DNA of 20,370 nt from a virus. The notes beneath the pieces are model-generated. The model was not told where the DNA came from and ran no database searches. It saw only the letters and a list, made by a program, of their open reading frames with translations. Each line of letters opens with the position of its first letter. Position 1 is the stretch's first letter. Below, in pieces: positions 1 through 6,329 of the stretch. Location of the stretch: the IMG/VR virus record IMGVR_UViG_3300021598_000271, positions 1 to 20,370 of that record. One strand, written 5' to 3'. The position numbers and the translations under genes are program-made.

Positions 1-66
1 AGCGTACTAGGATATAAAGTAGTTTCTGTTGAAAAACAAAATCAAACAAGAAATATCTATGCCTAA
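1..66 (+). CDS. Possible 3' end of an upstream gene (partial)
   Basis: The first reading frame is open from the window edge and ends at a TAA at 64-66, giving a 21-residue C-terminal tail. The other two forward frames stop within the first 15 bases. If real, this gene overlaps the start of the head completion gene at 59 by 8 bases, a spacing seen repeatedly elsewhere in this window. Nothing in the tail is recognisable and the call rests only on frame openness and position. Confidence 0.35.
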   Translation, partial: SVLGYKVVSVEKQNQTRNIYA

Positions 67-499
67 ATTTGCTCAGGGTCGCTTTGAAATGAAGAACCCT
101 GACAAATATGTAGGGAAGAAAACACCACTGGCTCGCAGCAGTTGGGAATTTGTTTTCATGCGCATGTTAGATGAACATCCTGGTGTAGAAAATTGGGCCA
201 GCGAAAGCATACAGATACCTTATAGAGATCCGTTGACTGGCAGATATACAATTTATGTTCCTGATTTTTTTATAGTTTACAAAGATAAAAACGGAAAAAA
301 ACACGCAGAAGTAGTAGAAGTTAAGCCTAGCAATCAAATGATGTTAGAACGTGTGGGTAAGAGTCTTTACAATCAAGAACAATATATAAAAAATATGGCT
401 AAATGGGAAGCCGCAAATGCTTGGTGCAAACAGCAGAGTGTGAAATTCCGTGTAATCAACGAAGATGACATTTTCCATCAAGGCGGAAAACGTAGATAA
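59..499 (+). CDS. 4: Head completion nuclease, T4 gp4-like
   Basis: A 146-aa protein matching the T4 gp4 (gp50/65) head completion family in size (about 150 aa in T4) and pattern. The family acts on filled heads before tail joining. Visible are a basic N-terminus with a KNPDKYVG segment, an SSWE motif near residue 29 followed by a FMRMLDEHP segment, and a PD...EVK arrangement (PDFF, then VVEVKP) typical of the PD-(D/E)xK nuclease fold, so the protein probably cuts or trims DNA. The ATG at 59 is chosen over an in-frame TTG at 29 because the protein from 59 has the expected family length; no strong Shine-Dalgarno decides it. The small terminase gene follows after 7 bases, so head completion and packaging genes are clustered. 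Confidence 0.85.
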   Translation: MPKFAQGRFEMKNPDKYVGKKTPLARSSWEFVFMRMLDEHPGVENWASESIQIPYRDPLTGRYTIYVPDFFIVYKDKNGKKHAEVVEVKPSNQMMLERVGKSLYNQEQYIKNMAKWEAANAWCKQQSVKFRVINEDDIFHQGGKRR

Positions 500-506
500 G
501 TACATT

Positions 507-986
507 ATGACTAAAAAATTAGAAGAATTATTTAATCTAGAATCTGATGCCGAAAAGCCTACCGAAGTTGTAGAGCCAGTCAAAGAGCATCAGGAAGTTC
601 GAAGCCTTGATGAAAGTTACAAAGCAGTGGCTGAAATAACCAAAGGTTTACCACAGATCAAAGAATTGGACGAATTAGACGATAAAGAACTAGATAGTCT
701 AGCAAAAAAAGCAGAAGACGCCTATGACGATCTTATGGATTTAGGCATGAATGTAGAAGTTAGGTATAGCGGACGTATTTTTGAAGTAGCAGGAACTATG
801 TTAAAAAATGCTATAGATGCTAAATCCGCTAAAATAGAGAAAAAATTAAAAGCAGTCGATCTTCAATTGAAAAAGTATAAGATAGACAAAGATAACAATG
901 AAGACCCTAATGATGTTATCAACGGACAGGGTTATATCATAACAGATCGCAACGAACTGCTGAAAAAACTAGGCAGTAAGGAATAA
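507..986 (+). CDS. 16: Terminase small subunit, T4 gp16-like
   Basis: A 159-aa, mostly helical, charged protein, close to the length of T4 gp16 (about 164 aa). Gp16 forms a ring that recognises DNA and regulates the gp17 motor. The central part (about residues 60-135) has long amphipathic helices that could form the coiled-coil core, with an Asp/Asn-rich loop and a short C-terminal helix after it. An in-frame ATG at 465 exists, but it would overlap gp4 by 35 bases; the ATG at 507, seven bases past the gp4 stop, is preferred. An imperfect late-box-like ATAAGTA lies just upstream (496-502). The assignment rests on size, composition and position near gp4 and gp17, because small terminases diverge strongly. 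Confidence 0.7.
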   Translation: MTKKLEELFNLESDAEKPTEVVEPVKEHQEVRSLDESYKAVAEITKGLPQIKELDELDDKELDSLAKKAEDAYDDLMDLGMNVEVRYSGRIFEVAGTMLKNAIDAKSAKIEKKLKAVDLQLKKYKIDKDNNEDPNDVINGQGYIITDRNELLKKLGSKE

Positions 987-989
987 ATA
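983..989 (+). promoter_or_regulatory. T4-type late promoter box for the 995 gene
   Basis: ATAAATA at 983-989 matches the core of the T4 late promoter (TATAAATA). Five bases (CACAT) separate it from the ATG at 995. T4 late transcription starts about six bases after the box, so the transcript would begin at or beside the start codon. An AGGA at 979-982 lies 12 bases from the ATG and overlaps the box, so it would not be in such an mRNA. Confidence 0.6.
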
Positions 990-994
990 CACAT

Positions 995-1561
995 ATGAAA
1001 AGTTTTAGACAATATCTTGCCGAAAGCCAAAAAGTTTACAGTTTCAAGGTAAAAGTTGCGGGCGATCTTCCTGGAAAATTTCAAGAAGGCCTAAAAAATC
1101 GCCTTGATCGTTGTAAAGTGTTAACACTAGAAAAAATCACTACGACTCCTATACAAAAGTTACCTTTAGATTTTCCAGGAATGGAAAACAAAGAAGTGCA
1201 TGTATTTGAAGTGATTTGTGAATATCCCATTACCAGTCCAGAAATCATTCAGGACATCAAAGGCATGGGATTAGACGAAGCATGTTTCAGAGTAAGAGGC
1301 AGCAGCGAGCCTTCAGAAGAAGAACAAGTTATTGCCACTAGCGAAACAAAAAGCGAAGCACTATTAAGTGAAACAGATCTTGATAAGAACACAGGCAAGA
1401 TCAAACACAAAGATTATTTTGGTGATGATTTTAATAAATCATTTCTGAAAGATTTAGAAAAATCAAGCAAGGCCCGTAAAAAAGATCAGGGACAGACTGA
1501 ATACAAACTGCCCAAGGCCAAGATCGACAAAGCAGGTACTAAGAGCCCAATGGGGAGTTAA
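995..1561 (+). CDS. Putative internal capsid protein with T4-type capsid-targeting N-terminus
   Basis: A 188-aa protein of unknown function. Its N-terminus, MKSFRQYLAE, closely resembles the T4 capsid-targeting sequence of internal proteins (MKTYQEFIAE type). In T4 this tag directs proteins into the prohead scaffold and is cut off after an (L/I)xE site by the gp21 protease; here LAE at residues 8-10 would be the cut site. The body (residues 15-110) looks like a compact alpha/beta domain, and the C-terminal 75 residues are Lys/Asp/Ser-rich and probably disordered. It has its own late-type promoter box 5 bp upstream, consistent with a virion component, and lies between the two terminase genes. 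What is seen is the N-terminal motif and late box; packaging into the head is inference. Confidence 0.6.
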   Translation: MKSFRQYLAESQKVYSFKVKVAGDLPGKFQEGLKNRLDRCKVLTLEKITTTPIQKLPLDFPGMENKEVHVFEVICEYPITSPEIIQDIKGMGLDEACFRVRGSSEPSEEEQVIATSETKSEALLSETDLDKNTGKIKHKDYFGDDFNKSFLKDLEKSSKARKKDQGQTEYKLPKAKIDKAGTKSPMGS

Positions 1562-1563
1562 TT

Positions 1564-2292
1564 ATGAATTTTCAAGAATTATTAGCAAAGATGCAGCAGT
1601 TAGATCGACCTGCATCTACAGTAGAACAAGTAACAGATGAAATGGGATGTGGAGACATGTCCCCATCAATGCCACCGGCCAATGAGCCTCCTGTGGCACC
1701 TCCTAGCATGAGCATTAATTTAAATGCTCAAGGTATGGACAACATTGAAGATCTAATGAAGTTAGTAACTAAGGTAAATCCAGATATGGACAAACCTAAT
1801 CTTCCTCCTTTACCTTCTATGGGCGACATGCCAAGCATTGCTTCAATTAAACCTGCTATGCCTCCTTTAAAGATGCTGCCAGATCTAGACAGTGAGCCAG
1901 AAGGTGATCATTCTGAGCCAGATGCTGATAACATGGGCGGTCCAAGCGACAATGATGCAGATAATAAAATTGATGTCATTCAGAAGTCTATGGGGGACAT
2001 TGACGGCGACGGCGACCATGATATGGACGACCATGATGCTGAGAAGAAAGATAAAAAAGACGAAAAAGAAGCATTTGGTAACTCACCAATTGGCGGTTCA
2101 GAGCCCGAGACAAAAGGTCTTGATGCTGCAATACCCGATGGTGACGATCTAAACAAGCCTAAGAAGAGTTTCAGTGGTAAGCCATATCGTGGCGACAACC
2201 CAATGGCTGCTAACGCATATGAAAGCACAGATTTACGTGCTCAAATCCGTGCAGAATTACAACGTAGATTAACAGAAGCAAAAAAATCTTGA
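1564..2292 (+). CDS. Acidic, Pro/Met-rich, low-complexity phage protein
   Basis: A 242-aa protein that starts two bases after the preceding stop, so it is probably co-transcribed with the capsid-targeted protein. The N-terminus (1-15) and C-terminus (222-239) look helical. Between them are a Pro/Met-rich stretch (31-107) and a very acidic one (108-170). Residues 145-156 contain a DxDxDG calcium-loop pattern (D145, D147, D149, G150), with Asp rather than Glu at the twelfth position, so cation binding is possible but unproven. The C-terminal LTEA (residues 236-239) also resembles a gp21-type cleavage site. No family of known function is recognised; context suggests a scaffold or internal head component. 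A terminator follows. Confidence 0.6.
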   Translation: MNFQELLAKMQQLDRPASTVEQVTDEMGCGDMSPSMPPANEPPVAPPSMSINLNAQGMDNIEDLMKLVTKVNPDMDKPNLPPLPSMGDMPSIASIKPAMPPLKMLPDLDSEPEGDHSEPDADNMGGPSDNDADNKIDVIQKSMGDIDGDGDHDMDDHDAEKKDKKDEKEAFGNSPIGGSEPETKGLDAAIPDGDDLNKPKKSFSGKPYRGDNPMAANAYESTDLRAQIRAELQRRLTEAKKS

Positions 2293-2306
2293 AATAAAAA
2301 GAAAAT

Positions 2307-2319
2307 GCGTGGTTCACGC
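2307..2319 (+). other. Small hairpin upstream of the gp17 terminator
   Basis: A perfect 5-bp stem, GCGTG/CACGC, with a GTT loop, lies 15 bases after the 2292 stop and just before the terminator. It may protect the 3' end of the transcript or may be chance. Confidence 0.35.
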
Positions 2320-2325
2320 TAACTC

Positions 2326-2353
2326 AAATAGGCTCTTCGGGGCCTATTTTTTT
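2326..2353 (+). terminator. Rho-independent terminator with cTTCGg tetraloop
   Basis: A stem with core ATAGGCTC pairing to GGGCCTAT (one T-G pair), closed by a C(TTCG)G loop at 2335-2340, followed by a run of T to 2353. It ends the 16-to-2292 transcription unit directly before the late box of gp17. Confidence 0.85.
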
Positions 2354-2355
2354 CA

Positions 2356-2362
2356 GTAAATA
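2356..2362 (+). promoter_or_regulatory. T4-type late promoter box for gp17
   Basis: GTAAATA at 2356-2362 is followed by five bases (ATTAT) and the ATG at 2368, the same geometry as at 995 and 3966. It starts two bases after the terminator T-run. There is no Shine-Dalgarno between the T-run and the ATG. Confidence 0.6.
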
Positions 2363-2367
2363 ATTAT

Positions 2368-3954
2368 ATGGCAAAATCATTAGACGGTGTATTAATCAAG
2401 AAGGCTCATGCCCCACAGCGATATACACTAGAAGAAGTAAAACATCTCGAAGCATGTATGGATCCTATTACAGGGCCGTTATACTTCTGCAAGAATTTTT
2501 TAAAGATACAGCATCCTGTTCGAGGAGCAATTAAATTTGATCCTTATGAATATCAAGAAAGATTGATACAGGCCTATCACGAAAACAAGCAGTGTATCGC
2601 TATGTTACCACGTCAAATGGGTAAGACCACTTGCGCCACAGGTTATCTACTTTGGTACACTATGTTTGTACCAGAAGCACAAGTACTGATCGCTGCTCAC
2701 AAATATGAAGGTGCGCAGGACATTATGAATCGTTATAGATACGGTTATGAAAACTTGCCTGACTTTATTCGTGCTGGAGTTTATTCATATAATAGAAATA
2801 CAATTGAATATGATAACGGAAGTCGTATTCAAGCAACCACAACTACAGAAAATACAGGTCGTGGTAAATCTCTTTCTTTAATTTACTGTGACGAGTTTGC
2901 GTTTGTACAACCTCCAGAAAAAGCCAAAGAGTTCTGGACTGCACTATCACCGACATTGTCAACAGGCGGTAAATGTATTATTACATCAACTCCAAACTCG
3001 GACGAAGACCAGTTTGCTCTTATCTGGACTGAGGCTAATAACAGATTTGACGAACATGGCAACGAACAGAAATTAGGAATGAACGGGTTCCATAGTTATT
3101 TTGCACATTGGTCAGAACACCCAGATAGAGACGAAGAGTGGGCAAAAATAGAACGTGCAAAAATTGGCGAAGAACGTTTCCGCCGTGAGTTTGATTGTGA
3201 GTTTTTGATCTTTGATGAAACACTGATCAATGCAGTAAAACTAGCAGAACTCAAAGGTAGCGAACCTGTAATGACTATGGGTCAAACACGTTGGTATAAA
3301 GATATTGATCCAAGATGTACATATCTAGTGGCTCTAGATCCTAGTCTAGGAACTGGTGGAGACTATGCAGCCATACAGGTTTACGAAATGCCTTCAATGG
3401 AACAGGTAGCAGAATGGCGGCATAATCTAACCCCAGTACAATCACAGACTAAAAATCTTAGAGAAATATGTAATTACATCACAAGCAGAGGTAAAGAAAA
3501 AGGCGGCAACCCTACCATTTATTATTCAGTAGAAAATAACTCTGTGGGTGAAAGTGCTTTAATTTGTATCAGTAATATAGGAGAAGAAAACTTTCCGGGA
3601 TTATTTTTGTCAGAACCTATACGCAAAGGCCATGTACGCAGATTCCGAAAGGGTTTTAATACCACCCATAAATCTAAGATCAGTACTTGTAGCCAACTAA
3701 AACATATGTTAGAAACTGGAAAAATGCGTATACACAGCAAGCCTTTGATCAGCGAATTAAAAACCTTTGTGGCACACGGCATAGGTTTTGGAGCCAAAAC
3801 CGGCGAACACGATGACCTAGTTTCTAGCGTTCTATTAGTATTACGCATGGCTGCTATCTTAGCGGACTGGGATCCTAGAGTTTATGAAAAAATGACAGAT
3901 AAAATCACAGAAGATCAACTGCCTATGCCAATTTTTGTAAGTACAGGGTTTTGA
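2368..3954 (+). CDS. 17: Terminase large subunit (packaging ATPase/nuclease), T4 gp17-like
   Basis: A 528-aa motor that pumps DNA into the prohead and cuts concatemers; T4 gp17 is about 610 aa. The ATPase domain shows a Walker A of the T4 type (PRQMGKTT, 81-88), Walker B with catalytic Glu (LIYCDE, 171-176) and a coupling motif STPN (207-210). The C-terminal RNase H-like nuclease domain shows the three acidic positions: D324 in VALDPS, E389 in SVEN, and D482/D483 in HDDLVSS. All key residues are present, so it should be active. It follows a terminator and has its own late-type box, and its stop codon overlaps the late box of the next gene. Confidence 0.97.
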   Translation: MAKSLDGVLIKKAHAPQRYTLEEVKHLEACMDPITGPLYFCKNFLKIQHPVRGAIKFDPYEYQERLIQAYHENKQCIAMLPRQMGKTTCATGYLLWYTMFVPEAQVLIAAHKYEGAQDIMNRYRYGYENLPDFIRAGVYSYNRNTIEYDNGSRIQATTTTENTGRGKSLSLIYCDEFAFVQPPEKAKEFWTALSPTLSTGGKCIITSTPNSDEDQFALIWTEANNRFDEHGNEQKLGMNGFHSYFAHWSEHPDRDEEWAKIERAKIGEERFRREFDCEFLIFDETLINAVKLAELKGSEPVMTMGQTRWYKDIDPRCTYLVALDPSLGTGGDYAAIQVYEMPSMEQVAEWRHNLTPVQSQTKNLREICNYITSRGKEKGGNPTIYYSVENNSVGESALICISNIGEENFPGLFLSEPIRKGHVRRFRKGFNTTHKSKISTCSQLKHMLETGKMRIHSKPLISELKTFVAHGIGFGAKTGEHDDLVSSVLLVLRMAAILADWDPRVYEKMTDKITEDQLPMPIFVSTGF

Positions 3955-3960
3955 TAAATA
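3953..3960 (+). promoter_or_regulatory. T4-type late promoter box for the 3966 gene
   Basis: GATAAATA at 3953-3960 overlaps the gp17 stop codon and is followed by five bases (CACTT) and the ATG at 3966. No Shine-Dalgarno lies in a useful position. The box and spacer (ATAAATACAC) are nearly identical to those at 983-992. Confidence 0.6.
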
Positions 3961-3965
3961 CACTT

Positions 3966-5675
3966 ATGAATGCAACTAACAATATTGCCACCGATTTATT
4001 CTATAAAATACGCAGCCGTTTTCGCGGTTTAAAATTAGGCGACGAAACCGGTCAACTTACCATTAATCCAGAAGAAGCACGTTTTTTTGATTTTGATTAC
4101 ATGGAAGGTGAAACGCCAATTGGCCATGTTAGCATCAGTCTAGCCGAAGACAATTCTATGAAAGTGTATTTCAGCACTGGCATAACAGAAGGCATGGACA
4201 CACCGCAAAAAAATAATTGGTACGGATTTTTAAAAGAATTACGTACCTTTGCCAAACGTAGATTAATGGCTTTTGATACTAGAGACATCGCCAAAGATAA
4301 TTTAGACAAAAGAGATTACGAGTTCTTGAGTCAGCATAATAAACCTAAAGAACAACCAAATACTGTAATAAAGCCCGTTGGAGAATCAGTCATGAATGAA
4401 AGCACACTTTATGGTACTAAAACCATGAGTTATCAGAAATTAATGGATACACGCCTTATCATCAAACACAGTCAAGCAGTGATGGATGATACACAACCAG
4501 GTGCAAGAACAAGAAATATTTCTGCACTGTTTGTAGAAAATCAAGACGGTGAAAGATTCAAATATCCTTTCATTCATCTAGCAGGTGCTAGAGCCATGCA
4601 ACGTCATGTGGCCAACGGCGGACTACCATATGATGACCTTGGCAAAAGCATCATCCAAATGAGTGAAGAAATTGCACAACTAAAGAGTTTTGGAAATTAT
4701 GTTGTTCGCAACGATCTAATGAATTCAGATACCAATGGTATTGTAGAACGTAGTACACAGGCTCTAAACGATCTAAGAGAAACTATTCAGAAATTATCTA
4801 AGCAAACACATTACGAATCATACAAAGAAAATTTCCAAGCCCAAGAACATTTAGAAATACCACAAGACGTTGTAGAAGAATACAAAGAAAAATTCACAGT
4901 TAGAAATTTCAAAGAAGATATTAAATCAGTATTTCCTGTTATCTATCGTCTGATGCAGGAAGGAAGCACATTAGGCTACGCTGACATAGTCGCAATGACA
5001 CAAGAAAGCACAACCAACGACGAAGCCGAAATATTCGAGGATGACGAAGCCGAATCATTTAGCAAGTTTGAAAATTGGGTTATGACCTTAGGTGAAGAAT
5101 CTGCTATTACATCGTCTGATGAGGAAGAACAAAAAGCAGCCATGAAAGAATTACAAGAACTTGTAGGAGAACATTTTCCTGCAGGAGCAGATGGCAACAA
5201 TGCAATTCCAAGTTTAAAAGGCATCATTGATGATCCTCAATTATATCAGCAAATTAAACAACAGGCCAAAGAACAAGGCGAAGATAGTTGTGTGAGAGGG
5301 TTGGTTAAAGATTGGTTAGAATCCAATGCGCCTGAAGTTGTAGATCAATTAGATTTTGGGGACTTTACTGAAGAGCCAATGGCTGGAGAAGAGTCGCCAG
5401 AAGAAGAGCCGCAAATGGCAGACGTTGATCAAGAACACTCACAGAGATTAAATGTACAAGAATTGGCAGAATTTATAACTTCATTTTATGATCGAGAATC
5501 CGGAACTTTTCCAAAAGGTCCAGAAGGTGTAGCGATCATGGTAGGCAAGAAGTTCGGCGGACAGGCTGAAAGCGTGGCTCGTAAATTCGTAGAACGCATG
5601 GCTCCGCATCAGAGTACCGAACAAAATCCAGAACTGCAAGAATTGGCTCGTATCAAAGAACTTTCAGGCGTATAA
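3966..5675 (+). CDS. Large acidic phage protein, probable virion component
   Basis: A 569-aa protein of unknown function. The N-terminal part (1-125) is a mixed alpha/beta segment. A second module (about 148-240) has a GTKTMSYQKL start, an ARTRNISALFVEN strand region and an ARAMQRHVANGG helix. Residues 285-345 are helical, followed by two very acidic linkers (about 352-375 and 460-490) and a C-terminal helical segment ending in ELARIKELSGV. There is no signal peptide or membrane segment. The ATG at 3966 is preferred over an in-frame TTG at 3951 because it sits 5 bp from a late-type box. The late box, the position after gp17 and the length suggest a structural or head-associated protein, but no known T4 counterpart is recognised. 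Confidence 0.65.
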   Translation: MNATNNIATDLFYKIRSRFRGLKLGDETGQLTINPEEARFFDFDYMEGETPIGHVSISLAEDNSMKVYFSTGITEGMDTPQKNNWYGFLKELRTFAKRRLMAFDTRDIAKDNLDKRDYEFLSQHNKPKEQPNTVIKPVGESVMNESTLYGTKTMSYQKLMDTRLIIKHSQAVMDDTQPGARTRNISALFVENQDGERFKYPFIHLAGARAMQRHVANGGLPYDDLGKSIIQMSEEIAQLKSFGNYVVRNDLMNSDTNGIVERSTQALNDLRETIQKLSKQTHYESYKENFQAQEHLEIPQDVVEEYKEKFTVRNFKEDIKSVFPVIYRLMQEGSTLGYADIVAMTQESTTNDEAEIFEDDEAESFSKFENWVMTLGEESAITSSDEEEQKAAMKELQELVGEHFPAGADGNNAIPSLKGIIDDPQLYQQIKQQAKEQGEDSCVRGLVKDWLESNAPEVVDQLDFGDFTEEPMAGEESPEEEPQMADVDQEHSQRLNVQELAEFITSFYDRESGTFPKGPEGVAIMVGKKFGGQAESVARKFVERMAPHQSTEQNPELQELARIKELSGV

Positions 5676-5692
5676 TTTATCAAACCATCCAT

Positions 5693-5720
5693 AAAGGGCA
5701 CTTCGGTGCCCTTTTTCTTT
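5693..5720 (+). terminator. Rho-independent terminator with cTTCGg tetraloop
   Basis: A perfect 9-bp stem (AAAGGGCAC / GTGCCCTTT) closed by TTCG at 5702-5705, with a T-rich tail (TTTTTCTTT) starting inside the stem. It ends the packaging/structural block and uses the same loop type as the terminator before gp17. Confidence 0.9.
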
Positions 5721-5748
5721 TAATATTGTCAACGTATTTTTATCTAAG

Positions 5749-5780
5749 GCGTTATATATATACGCACAGCAATTTTGCTG
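5749..5780 (+). promoter_or_regulatory. AT-rich core and perfect inverted repeat upstream of the secreted-protein gene
   Basis: The 131-bp gap 5676-5806 holds the terminator, a GCGT...ACGC pair flanking a TATATATATA-like core (5749-5765), and a perfect 6-bp inverted repeat CAGCAA-TT-TTGCTG (5767-5780). The AT core could serve as a -10 region; a TTGTCA at 5726-5731 is about 20 bp upstream, too far for a standard sigma70 spacer. The inverted repeat could be an operator or an mRNA hairpin before the Shine-Dalgarno. Confidence 0.4.
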
Positions 5781-5806
5781 GCGTTAATTCAAAAAGGAGA
5801 TTTCAA

Positions 5807-6001
5807 ATGAAATCGATCGTAACTTTAGTAGCATCATTGTTTGCAGTATCCGCTTTTGCACAAGCACCGGCAGCACCTGCTAAGAAAGAAGAAGCCAAAC
5901 CAGCCGCAGCCGCTCCAGCACCTGCTGCTAGTAAGCCTGCCGATAAAAAGGTCGAGCCTGTCAAAAGCGACGCCAAAAAAGCAGAGCCTGCTAAGAAGTA
6001 A
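5807..6001 (+). CDS. Small secreted Ala/Pro/Lys-rich protein, probably host-derived
   Basis: A 64-aa protein. Residues 1-18 form a classic Sec signal peptide: a Lys after Met, a hydrophobic core and an AFA cleavage motif before QAPAAPA. The mature part of about 46 residues is almost only Ala, Pro, Lys and Glu, in PAK/KPA-type repeats, so it should be a disordered cationic periplasmic or secreted peptide. The ATG at 5807 has an excellent Shine-Dalgarno (AAGGAG, about 8 bases upstream), unlike the late genes before it; a longer in-frame start at 5726 lies before it and would spoil the signal peptide. Such proteins are familiar from Betaproteobacteria. It sits between terminators as a self-contained cassette, like a moron gene. 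Its function is unknown. Confidence 0.75.
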   Translation: MKSIVTLVASLFAVSAFAQAPAAPAKKEEAKPAAAAPAPAASKPADKKVEPVKSDAKKAEPAKK

Positions 6002-6194
6002 TCCAACTCGATCAGTTGTTCTAACATTTGATGATTGTGAAATTGAGTACGTATTTGAAGATGCGATACACAGAGGTTACAGCAGACCAAAGTTAGAAGA
6101 ACTGGATGAAGATGATCTTCCTGAACATACCAGATGGAGATTATTTTTAGCCCGTCAGTTGGCACTTTTGAAGTACAAAGAAATCCACGGTTAA
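6000..6194 (+). other. Gene-like open frame without its own start codon
   Basis: From 6000 a frame reads 64 residues that look like a genuine folded protein: VVLTFDDCEIEYVFEDA, then a PKLEELDEDDLPEHTRW segment and a helix RLFLARQLALLKY. It ends at a TAA (6192-6194) that lies inside the following terminator, a typical gene end. No ATG, GTG or TTG occurs in this frame after the TTG at 5841, which lies inside the signal-peptide gene. The frame is +1 relative to that gene and meets its stop at 5999-6001. It could be translated by a +1 frameshift or a rare start codon, or be a gene whose start was removed when the secreted-protein cassette was inserted. No family is recognised. Confidence 0.5.
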
Positions 6195-6208
6195 CGTGGA
6201 TTTTTTTT
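6181..6208 (+). terminator. Rho-independent terminator
   Basis: A perfect 9-bp stem (AAATCCACG / CGTGGATTT) with a GTTAA loop at 6190-6194, running into eight T residues (6201-6208). The loop contains the stop codon of the start-less frame. It separates this cassette from the gp32 unit. Confidence 0.9.
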
Positions 6209-6241
6209 GGTAAGATAAATTAAAAAAATAGCAGATAATAG

Positions 6242-6270
6242 TTGACCTTGCTAAATAAAAAGCGCATAAT
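6242..6270 (+). promoter_or_regulatory. Sigma70-type promoter of the gp32 gene
   Basis: TTGACC (6242-6247) and CATAAT (6265-6270) are separated by exactly 17 bp, each matching the sigma70 consensus at five of six positions. Transcription should start near 6277, giving a leader of about 50 bases before gp32. This is a host-polymerase promoter, fitting early or middle expression of replication genes. Confidence 0.75.
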
Positions 6271-6281
6271 ACTGTTATGCG
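6263..6281 (+). promoter_or_regulatory. Inverted repeat overlapping the gp32 -10 box
   Basis: A perfect 7-bp inverted repeat, CGCATAA and TTATGCG with a 5-base spacer, includes the -10 hexamer and the predicted start point. As DNA it is placed where a repressor would block the promoter. Most of the left arm lies upstream of the start point, so a hairpin in the normal mRNA is less likely. Confidence 0.5.
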
Positions 6282-6315
6282 AAAGGCATATAACAAGTCA
6301 TTTACATTAAGGCAT

Positions 6316-6322
6316 AAGGAGG
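6316..6322 (+). promoter_or_regulatory. Strong Shine-Dalgarno of gp32
   Basis: AAGGAGG seven bases before the ATG at 6330 is a full consensus site, the strongest in the window. GGCATA occurs twice in the leader (6285-6290 and 6311-6316), the second copy touching the Shine-Dalgarno. T4 gene 32 is translationally autoregulated from its leader; whether this leader folds similarly is not shown. Confidence 0.8.
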
Positions 6323-6329
6323 CTATAAA

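Noticed and set aside
465-506. Earlier ATG at 465 for the small terminase gene
   Set aside because: It would overlap gp4 by 35 bases and add an uncharacteristic leader; ATG at 507 follows the gp4 stop with a normal short gap.
3522-3848. Antisense open frame within gp17
   Set aside because: Opposite the conserved terminase nuclease domain, with no recognisable protein features.
5726-5758. TTGTCA and a TATATA as a sigma70 promoter for the 5807 gene
   Set aside because: Spacing is about 20-21 bp, too long for a confident call; only the AT-rich core and inverted repeat are listed.
5803-6165. Antisense open frame opposite the secreted-peptide gene
   Set aside because: Low-complexity mirror of the Ala/Pro/Lys-coding strand with no family features.
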